NCBI GenBank assembly: GCA_038230035.1
Contig: JBBRNX010000001.1
Span: 403,591 to 467,590, forward strand
Reading direction: 5' to 3'
From: Gaiella sp038230035
Lineage (GTDB): Bacteria > Actinomycetota > Thermoleophilia > Gaiellales > Gaiellaceae
Length of the DNA stretch: 64,000 bases
Shown here piece after piece: positions 40,001 through 47,792 of this stretch. The notes beneath the pieces were generated by a model. It saw only the letters and a list, made by a program, of their open reading frames with translations. It ran no database searches and was not told where the DNA came from. Each line of letters begins with the position of its first letter. Within the stretch, counting starts at the first letter, position 1. The position numbers and the translations under genes were made by a program.

Positions 40001-40923
40001 GGCGTGTCCGCCGGCCAGTTCGCGGCGTAGAAGACCTTGCCGTCGGCCGTGACGAGTCGCGACGGCAGCCCGGCCGTTGCGAGCCAGCGGAGCGCGGTGC
40101 GTCCCTGGACGATCGCCGCGGTGCTCGCGACGTTCGCCTCGACGCAGCTCGGGGCGGCGACGCTGACGGTACGCCAGATCTCGGTTGCCGGCAGGCCTGT
40201 GACGGGGTCGACGATGTGATGGCGCTCGGCGCCGCCGGCATTCCAGCGGCGAACAGTCGTGCTAGAGGTCGCGAGGCCGCCGCCCGAGAGCGCGATTGTC
40301 TGGCCGGGTGCGGTCGCGTCGCTGCGGTGGTCGTCGGTGACCCGGATCGGCCAGCCGCCTGTCGGTGTCGGGCCGGCGATCGCGATGTCACCGCCGAGGC
40401 TGACGAGGACACCGCTTCCGGTCGCGTCGGCGACAGCGCGGGCGCTGCGGTCGGCCGCGAGCGCCTTGGCCGTCGCGCCGAGGTCGATCTCGACGCCCCG
40501 CGGAACCCGCACGGTGCCTCGCGTCGGGTCGACCCTGATCGAGCTCCAGCCGGAGGCGGGCACGATCTCGATCGATGCCGAATCGCCCCGCGCTACGACG
40601 ACGGTGAAGTCGAGGTCCCAGCCGAGGCCGCTGACTGCGCGACGGACGGTCGGGTCGACGGCGCCGTCGGTGACCCGCGCGGCGCGAACGGCGACGGACA
40701 GCGCTTCGAGAAAGAGAGGGCTGGCGGTGACTTCGCGCCCGCCTGCGCGATTGAGCGCAGTCAGCTCCGAGTCTTCCCGGAACCGGCTGCACGCGACATC
40801 GATCGCCTCGAGCTCACGCTCGTGGAGCGACTGGGCGGCGGGGAGGGCCACCGCGTCTGTGACGGTCACCTGCGCGGTCGTGCCCAGAGCAGTGAAGACA
40901 GACGTTGCAAGGGTCATGCTCAC
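39997..40923 (-). CDS. apbE: FAD:protein FMN transferase ApbE
   Basis: A 308-residue flavin transferase. Motifs: CSRFREDSELTALNRAGG, DGAVDPTVRRAVSGLGWD, GVEIDLGATAKALAADRSA, VSLGGDIAIAG and HHIVDPVTGLPA; the last, with the Asp and Thr of family members, binds Mg2+. ApbE attaches FMN covalently to Thr/Ser in D-x-x-[ST]-G-A-T sites of exported or membrane redox proteins. No signal peptide is obvious. Its substrate in this operon is not evident: I see no clear SGAT/TGAT site in the neighbouring proteins. GTG start at 40923 overlaps the upstream gene; an ATG at 40917 is also possible. Confidence 0.9.
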   Translation of the reverse strand: MSMTLATSVFTALGTTAQVTVTDAVALPAAQSLHERELEAIDVACSRFREDSELTALNRAGGREVTASPLFLEALSVAVRAARVTDGAVDPTVRRAVSGLGWDLDFTVVVARGDSASIEIVPASGWSSIRVDPTRGTVRVPRGVEIDLGATAKALAADRSARAVADATGSGVLVSLGGDIAIAGPTPTGGWPIRVTDDHRSDATAPGQTIALSGGGLATSSTTVRRWNAGGAERHHIVDPVTGLPATEIWRTVSVAAPSCVEANVASTAAIVQGRTALRWLATAGLPSRLVTADGKVFYAANWPADTP

Positions 40924-41324
40924 GACCCTCCTGAAGTAGCTACCGGCTGCGAGGTCGAGGTCGTGGGAGCCGTGCTCGGGGTCGAGCTGGCGGTCGAGGT
41001 GGCTGTAGTCGACCGCCCCGAGGTGGCGCTCGTCGATTTCGCCGCCGCCGCCGCCGCCGCCGTCGTCGTCGTCGTCGTTGCAGTGATGGCCTTCTTGGCC
41101 GTGGCGGTCTTCGTGGTCGAGTTGGCGGTCTTCGCGACGGTCGCCGCCGTCGTGGCCGACGTGGTTGTCGCGGCCGCGCTCGCGCTGTGCTTTGCGCCGA
41201 TGCCGATGAGACCGGCGATGAGCGCGGTCGCCCCTGCTGCCACGGCACCGATGACGCGGGTGAGGCGGCGCACCTGACGGTGTCCCCGGTCGCGGTCGCG
41301 GCTGCTTGGTGAATGCGTGCTCAT
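40920..41324 (-). CDS. membrane-anchored Thr/Ala-rich low-complexity protein
   Basis: 134 residues, first gene of the redox operon, with AAGGAG before its ATG at 41324. A charged N-terminus (SSRDRDRGHRQVRRLTR) is followed by one helix (VIGAVAAGATALIAGLIGIG) and a ~90-residue tail made almost only of Thr, Ala, Ser and Lys. Such tails span the cell wall and are often O-glycosylated. In comparable loci one expects an FMN-binding protein here, but the tail shows no such domain. It may be an anchor or spacer for the electron-transfer partners. Part of the tail is encoded by a (GCC)n(GTC)n tract. Confidence 0.65.
   Translation of the reverse strand: MSTHSPSSRDRDRGHRQVRRLTRVIGAVAAGATALIAGLIGIGAKHSASAAATTTSATTAATVAKTANSTTKTATAKKAITATTTTTTAAAAAAAKSTSATSGRSTTATSTASSTPSTAPTTSTSQPVATSGGS
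41041..41073. repeat. (GCC)6(GTC)5 trinucleotide tract
   Basis: A pure triplet run read on the minus strand as Thr then Ala codons inside the low-complexity tail. Triplet slippage would change tail length without breaking the frame. Confidence 0.8.
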
Positions 41325-41406
41325 GGTGCTGCTCCTTCCGCCAGATTTGGGCCAGTGGCTTGCCGATCCATAAGACCAGCGGCCGCTGGCAGGCGACTTG
41401 GAGCTT

Positions 41407-41477
41407 CCTGTGATCTGCCTGTGAGACGTCCCGACGGCTCTTCTCAGACGATCAGCAGCTGACTCACAGCGATCACA
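41407..41477. promoter_or_regulatory. CTGTGA/TCACAG motif cluster between the redox operon and the protease gene
   Basis: CCTGTGA occurs twice as a direct repeat with an 11-nt period (41407-41413 and 41418-41424), the layout of OmpR-family regulator sites. TCACA occurs twice further right (41464 and 41473). It lies in the 200-nt divergent promoter region. The same hexamer flanks a palindrome at 42360-42392 before the response regulator gene. Confidence 0.45.
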
Positions 41478-41524
41478 CAATCGCTGGTGGTGCCATTGAC
41501 GTCATCCCCTCGATCGGCGAAAGG

Positions 41525-42352
41525 ATGACGCAGATGGCCGGATATCCGTGGCGCCGCGTGGCGGTCGCAATGCTCGCGACGGCGTTCGGGAGCGGGGCAG
41601 GCGGCGCGGTCGTCAACCACTCGCTCACCGCGAAGACCCGCACGACGATCGTCGCGAAGAGCTCCGTCGCCGTGCCGATCGCGCAGACGACGCGGCTCGG
41701 CGTGAACGAGATCTACAAGCGGAACAGCGCAGCCGTGGTCGAGGTCGATGTTGCGACGACCACCGGCGCCGGCCAGTCCGGGCCTTTCGGCGCCGAGCTC
41801 CAGCAGACGCAGGAGGTTCAAGGAACGGGATTCGTCTACGACTCGAGTGGGTCCATCGTCACGAACGCGCATGTCGTCGCGGGCGCAACCTCGATCAGCG
41901 TCAAGTTCACAGACGCCTCGACGGCGAAGGCGACCCTCGTCGGCGCTGACACCGCCACCGATCTCGCCGTGATCCACGTGAGCCGCACGACAGCCGCGCC
42001 GGTCACGCTCGGCGACTCTGCCGCGGTCCGGGTCGGTGACGGTGTCGTAGCGGTCGGCGACCCGTTCGGCCTCGACAACACGGTAACCACGCGCATCGTC
42101 AGCGCTGTCGGTCGAAAGATCACGTCCTCCGACGACACGCCGATCCTGAACGCGATCCAGACCGACGCGGCGGTCAACCACGGCAACTCCGGTGGTCCGC
42201 TCTTCGACCTCAACGGCAAGGTGATCGGCGTGACGGCTCAGATCGCCAGTAGCTCTGGCGGGAACGAGGGCGTTGCCTTTGCGATCCCGTCGAACACAGT
42301 GCGTACCGTCGCGACGCGGCTTCTTGAGGGCACGACCACCGCCCGAACCTGA
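41525..42352 (+). CDS. HtrA-like trypsin-family serine protease without PDZ domain
   Basis: A 275-residue S1C protease anchored by an N-terminal helix (RRVAVAMLATAFGSGAGGAV). The catalytic triad is His in SIVTNAHVVAG, Asp in ATDLAVIHV and Ser in NHGNSGGPLF. GTGFVYDSSGSIVTNAHVV is the usual HtrA entry. It stops after the protease domain, where PepD/DegP continue with PDZ, so it may lack allosteric control or rely on a partner. A GAAAGGATG ribosome-binding region precedes the start. It is divergent from the redox operon and precedes a two-component system, suggesting envelope quality control linked to that operon. Confidence 0.85.
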   Translation: MTQMAGYPWRRVAVAMLATAFGSGAGGAVVNHSLTAKTRTTIVAKSSVAVPIAQTTRLGVNEIYKRNSAAVVEVDVATTTGAGQSGPFGAELQQTQEVQGTGFVYDSSGSIVTNAHVVAGATSISVKFTDASTAKATLVGADTATDLAVIHVSRTTAAPVTLGDSAAVRVGDGVVAVGDPFGLDNTVTTRIVSAVGRKITSSDDTPILNAIQTDAAVNHGNSGGPLFDLNGKVIGVTAQIASSSGGNEGVAFAIPSNTVRTVATRLLEGTTTART

Positions 42353-42359
42353 GAATCTG

Positions 42360-42392
42360 CTGTGAATGGCGCCATTCTCAGCCAGCTCACAG
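42360..42392. promoter_or_regulatory. palindrome with CTGTGA...TCACAG arms before the response regulator
   Basis: CTGTGA (42360-42365) and TCACAG (42387-42392) form an inverted pair around the perfect 14-nt palindrome GAATGGCGCCATTC (42364-42377). It lies just upstream of the ATG at 42407 and is a likely autoregulatory site. Confidence 0.45.
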
Positions 42393-42406
42393 GAAGCCAT
42401 GCCACG

Positions 42407-43123
42407 ATGACGGCCATGGAGAGCGGGACGACAACCGGCGCGAGACAGCGAGTCCTCGTCGTGGACGACGAGCCGTCCATCGTCGACGCGGTCGCGACCG
42501 CCCTCCGCTACGAGGATTACGAGGTCGAGGAGGCAACGACAGGGCGCGAGGCGTTGAGCGCGCTCGCGAGCTTCGAGCCGGATCTCGTCGTGCTCGACTG
42601 GATGCTTCCCGACATCGAGGGCATCGAGGTCGGTCGACGCCTCCGCGCACAGGGCTACAAGACGGCGATCCTCTTCCTCACCGCCAAGGACGCGACCGAG
42701 AACAAGGTCGCGGCGCTTCGGGCGGGCGGCGACGACTATGTGACCAAGCCGTTCAGCCTCGCCGAGATCGTCGCGCGCGTCCAGGCGATCCTCCGCCGCT
42801 CGGCAAGCGCCCTGCCCGGCGATGTGCTTCGCTTCGCCGACCTCCTCCTTGACGAGGAACGGCATGAGGTGCGCCGTGGCGACGCGCTCGTCGCGCTGAC
42901 CGGGACAGAGTTCGCCCTCCTCCGCTTCTTCATGCTCAACCCCCGGCGCGTGCTGTCGAAGGCGCAGATTCTGCAGAACGTGTGGAAGTACGACTTCGGC
43001 GGCAACTCGAACGTCGTCGAGACGTACGTCAGCTACCTGAGACGCAAGCTCGGCGCCGACGGCCCGCCGCTGATCCGAACGGTTCGGCAGGCCGGGTACA
43101 TGCTCGACGCCGGACCGCGGTAG
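42407..43123 (+). CDS. OmpR-family response regulator
   Basis: A 238-residue regulator. Receiver: VLVVDDEPSIVDAVATALRY, phosphoacceptor Asp in LVVLDWMLPDIEG, Thr in LFLTAKDAT and Lys in DDYVTKPFSLAE. Winged helix: VALTGTEFALLRFFMLNPRR, recognition helix NSNVVETYVSYLRRKLG and hairpin TVRQAGYMLD. It resembles TcrA/TrcR-type actinobacterial regulators. The ATG at 42407 is used (AGGAAG upstream); ATG 42416 and GTG 42362 are alternatives. It is paired with the kinase starting 3 nt after its stop, and likely controls the flanking protease and redox operon through the shared motif. Confidence 0.88.
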   Translation: MTAMESGTTTGARQRVLVVDDEPSIVDAVATALRYEDYEVEEATTGREALSALASFEPDLVVLDWMLPDIEGIEVGRRLRAQGYKTAILFLTAKDATENKVAALRAGGDDYVTKPFSLAEIVARVQAILRRSASALPGDVLRFADLLLDEERHEVRRGDALVALTGTEFALLRFFMLNPRRVLSKAQILQNVWKYDFGGNSNVVETYVSYLRRKLGADGPPLIRTVRQAGYMLDAGPR

Positions 43124-43126
43124 ACG

Positions 43127-44702
<1,576 letters not shown>

Positions 44703-44724
44703 AGGGCCGGGGCATTCTAGCGGC

Positions 44725-44756
44725 GGGCGCTCCCAAGGGCGCTCGGGAGGGCGCCC
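44725..44756. terminator. imperfect hairpin between tRNA-Asp and marP
   Basis: GGGCGCTCCC (44725-44734) pairs with GGGAGGGCGCCC (44745-44756) with a 2-nt bulge and a 10-nt loop. It could stop read-through from the kinase gene before marP. Confidence 0.35.
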
Positions 44757-44757
44757 G

Positions 44758-44763
44758 TAGACT
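44758..44763 (+). promoter_or_regulatory. -10 box TAGACT of a probably leaderless marP transcript
   Basis: TAGACT, 8-nt spacer, then the GTG at 44772, with no ribosome-binding site. Confidence 0.45.
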
Positions 44764-44771
44764 GACAGGCG

Positions 44772-45905
44772 GTGTCCCGGCTCGATATCGCCGCTCTCTT
44801 GCTGATCGGGCTCACCGCTGTGAGCGGCTTCCGGCGCGGGTTGATCGTCGGCGCCTGCTCCTTTGTCGGGCTCGCGGCGGGTGCGTACGCCGGCGCGAAG
44901 CTCGCGCCCGAGCTGTTGCGTGGCCCGACCTCGATCTACCCGCCGCTCGTCACGCTCGGGGGTGCGGTCGTCGGCTCCGGCATCGGGCAGTTCGCCGCCG
45001 TGACGCTCGGGCGTTCGGTACGCGGGTCTCTGCGCATCGGCCTGCTCCGAGGATTCGACAACGTCGGCGGTGCGATCCTCGGCACGTTCACCGGAATCGC
45101 ATTCGTGTGGGTGCTCGCCTCGGCGCTGCTGTACATCCCGGCCGACGGGAAGCTTCGCCGGGAGGTTCAGGCCTCGCGGATCGCCGGGGGGCTGACTTCG
45201 TCGCTACCGCCGTCCCGTCTCATCGACGAGCTCGTGCGGATCGACCCGTTCCAGACGCTCGCCGGCCCTGCAGCTCAGGTGACTGCGGGCGATCCGGCCC
45301 TGCTCTCTGCCCCGCCCGTCGAAGCGGCGCGCAGGAGCGTCGTCAGAGTCGTCGGCCCCGCCTGCGGCGTCGGCGTCGAGGGGTCGGGGTGGATCGTCGC
45401 CCCCGGCCTGGTCGTCACGAACGCGCACGTCGTCGCGGGGATCGACCGGCCGCTGATCGACAGGCAAGGTGGACCGAGGTGGCGCTCGACGGTGATCGGG
45501 TTCGACCCGACGAACGACCTCGCTCTCCTGCGGGCGCCGGGCCTCACGGGCCGGCCTCTGCGGCTGGCCAAGCCGGCGAACGGAGTGCCGGTCGCTGTGC
45601 TCGGCTTCCCGGAGAACGGGCCGTTCAAGGCCATTCCGGGACGGCTGGGCGGGACTGCACCGACGCTCATCCGCGACGCCTACGGACATTTCCCGGTTGC
45701 GAGGGGCGTGACAACGATCCGCGCGGACATCAGGCCGGGGAACTCGGGAGGGCCGATCGTCGACGCGCTCGGACGGGTTCGCGCCGTCGTCTTCGCACGC
45801 CGCGCGAAGTTCAACGGGGGCTTTGGCGTGCCGTCCCAGCTCGTCGCGTCGTTGCTCGGCAGGTCGCACAACCACATCCCGATCAACACCGACTGCGTCG
45901 GCTGA
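44772..45905 (+). CDS. marP: MarP-like membrane serine protease (CvpA domain plus trypsin domain)
   Basis: 377 residues. Residues ~1-130 hold four helices of the CvpA family (DIAALLLIGLTAVSGFRRGL). The extracytoplasmic protease domain has His in VVTNAHVVAG, Asp in PTNDLALLRAPG and Ser in IRPGNSGGPIVDAL. Architecture and length match mycobacterial MarP (Rv3671c), needed for acid and oxidative stress resistance through cleavage of the peptidoglycan hydrolase RipA. The cysteine before the protease core (GPACGVGVEGSGW) and a C-terminal one (NTDCVG) could form a regulatory disulfide. The substrate here is not known. Confidence 0.85.
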   Translation: MSRLDIAALLLIGLTAVSGFRRGLIVGACSFVGLAAGAYAGAKLAPELLRGPTSIYPPLVTLGGAVVGSGIGQFAAVTLGRSVRGSLRIGLLRGFDNVGGAILGTFTGIAFVWVLASALLYIPADGKLRREVQASRIAGGLTSSLPPSRLIDELVRIDPFQTLAGPAAQVTAGDPALLSAPPVEAARRSVVRVVGPACGVGVEGSGWIVAPGLVVTNAHVVAGIDRPLIDRQGGPRWRSTVIGFDPTNDLALLRAPGLTGRPLRLAKPANGVPVAVLGFPENGPFKAIPGRLGGTAPTLIRDAYGHFPVARGVTTIRADIRPGNSGGPIVDALGRVRAVVFARRAKFNGGFGVPSQLVASLLGRSHNHIPINTDCVG

Positions 45906-45923
45906 GAGAGGATTGGGAGCGAC

Positions 45924-47792
45924 ATGGCCGGGACGCGCAAGAGCGGGAAGGGGAAGGACAGGGATCCGGTCCCGCCTCTACGCGTCGAGCGCGTTCAGAT
46001 TCAGAAGATCTGGCCGGAGCTCGACTGTGGCCGCTTCCCGCCGAAGCGCCGCCTGGGAGCAACCGTCGACGTCTGGGCCGATGTCTTCGCCGACGGCCAC
46101 GACGTCGTGCGCGCAGCCGTTCGCTACTGCGCACCGGGTGCGACGCAGTGGTCGGAGAGCGAGTTCGCGCCGCTCGGCAACGACCGCTGGCACGGGTCGT
46201 TCGAGGCCACTGAGCTGGGCCGGTGGCAGTTCACGGTCGTCGGCTGGATCGACCGTTTCGGGTCGTGGCGCTCCGAGCTGACACGGAAGGTCGAGGGCGG
46301 CCAGGCCGATCTCTCGAGCGAGCTGCTGGAGGGTGCCGCCTTGCTCGGGGTGAAGACGGTCACGGTCGAAGCCGCACTCGACGATGCGCTCGAGACGCCG
46401 ACCGAGCGGGAGAGCGAGACCGTGGTCGTTCCACCGCGCGAGCTGATCGTCGACCGAGTCCGAGCCGGTTTCGGCGCGTGGTACGAGCTCTTTCCCCGTT
46501 CGTGGGGCGGGTTCGCCGGCGTGGAGAAGGTGCTGCCGAAGCTCGCGGAGCTCGGCTTCGACGTCGTCTACCTGCCGCCGATCCACCCGATCGGCCGGTC
46601 GCATCGCAAAGGGAAGAACAACGCGCTGCTCGCCGCGGCCGACGATCCAGGCAGCCCGTGGGCGATCGGCGGTCTCGAAGGCGGGCATACGGCGCTCCAT
46701 CCGGCACTTGGCTCGTTCGCGGATTTCGACCGGCTCGTCGCACGCGCAGCCGAGTTGGACATCGACATCGCGCTCGACCTCGCGCTGCAATGCTCGCCCG
46801 ACCACCCGTGGCTGCGCCAGCACCCCGAGTGGTTCAACCGCCGCCCTGACGGGACGCTCAAGTACGCGGAGAACCCGCCGAAGCGCTACCAGGACATCTA
46901 CAACCTCAACTTCGAGTCCGACGCGTGGCGCGAGCTGTGGGAGGCGATTCGCGATGTCGTGCTGTTCTGGGTCGGGCACGGCGTCAAGATCTTCCGCGTC
47001 GACAACCCGCACACCAAGCCGATCGCCTTCTGGGAGTGGCTGATCCGCGACGTGCAGGTGTCACATCCGGACACGATCTTCCTCGCGGAGGCGTTCACGC
47101 GGCCCGTCGTGATGGCGACTCTCGCGAAAGCCGGCTTCAGCCAGTCCTACACCTACTTCACCTGGCGCAACACGAGGGCCGAGCTGCAGGAGTACATGGT
47201 GCAGCTCACCGGCACGGAGATCGTCGAGTTCTTCCGACCGAACTTCTTCGCGAATACGCCTGACATCCTCCACGCGTACCTGCAGGAGGGGGGCCGGCCG
47301 GCGTTCGAGGCACGGCTCGTCCTTGCAGCGACCCTCTCGCCGACCTACGGGATCTACTCGGGTTTCGAGCACTACGAGAACGTGGCGGTGCGCGCAGGGA
47401 GCGAGGAGTACCTCGATTCCGAGAAGTACGAGGTGAGGCGGCGGGCGCTCGACGGGCCGTTGCTGCCGCTCGTCGGGCGACTCAACACTGCGCGGCGCGC
47501 CAATCCGGCGCTGCAACGACTCGACAACCTCAGCTTTCTGGAGACCGAGAACGAGCAGTTGATTGCGTACGCGAAGGTCGACGGCACGAACGCGGTGATC
47601 ACGTGTGTGAGCCTCGACGCGAAGGTTGCGCACGAGGGTGTCGTGGTCGTGCCTGGCGATCTCGGGCTGCCGACGTCGTTCCCGGTACTCGATCTGCTGA
47701 CGGACGAGACGTTCGTCTGGAAGACGGGACGGAACTACGTGAAGCTCGAGCCGGGGATCCGCCAGGCGCACGTCCTCGAGGTCGGCCCTTGA
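45924..47792 (+). CDS. glgE: alpha-1,4-glucan:maltose-1-phosphate maltosyltransferase GlgE
   Basis: A 622-residue GH13_3 enzyme that extends alpha-1,4-glucan with maltose from alpha-maltose-1-phosphate. N-terminal domains N and S (to ~150) precede the barrel, which has FDVVYLPPIHPIG, YQDIYNLNFES, the nucleophile Asp in VKIFRVDNPHTKP and the acid/base Glu in IFLAEAFTRP. The maltose-phosphate pocket segment EYLDSEKYEVRRR is present. TTGA overlap with glgB couples the two genes, giving extension and branching together. No treS or pep2 is present in the window, so maltose-1-phosphate is likely supplied by GlgM at 60891. Confidence 0.95.
   Translation: MAGTRKSGKGKDRDPVPPLRVERVQIQKIWPELDCGRFPPKRRLGATVDVWADVFADGHDVVRAAVRYCAPGATQWSESEFAPLGNDRWHGSFEATELGRWQFTVVGWIDRFGSWRSELTRKVEGGQADLSSELLEGAALLGVKTVTVEAALDDALETPTERESETVVVPPRELIVDRVRAGFGAWYELFPRSWGGFAGVEKVLPKLAELGFDVVYLPPIHPIGRSHRKGKNNALLAAADDPGSPWAIGGLEGGHTALHPALGSFADFDRLVARAAELDIDIALDLALQCSPDHPWLRQHPEWFNRRPDGTLKYAENPPKRYQDIYNLNFESDAWRELWEAIRDVVLFWVGHGVKIFRVDNPHTKPIAFWEWLIRDVQVSHPDTIFLAEAFTRPVVMATLAKAGFSQSYTYFTWRNTRAELQEYMVQLTGTEIVEFFRPNFFANTPDILHAYLQEGGRPAFEARLVLAATLSPTYGIYSGFEHYENVAVRAGSEEYLDSEKYEVRRRALDGPLLPLVGRLNTARRANPALQRLDNLSFLETENEQLIAYAKVDGTNAVITCVSLDAKVAHEGVVVVPGDLGLPTSFPVLDLLTDETFVWKTGRNYVKLEPGIRQAHVLEVGP

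Noticed and set aside
34585..41324. An enediyne biosynthetic gene cluster
   Set aside because: Only UnbU/UnbV-like domains are present; there is no iterative polyketide synthase, thioesterase or other cassette gene in the window.
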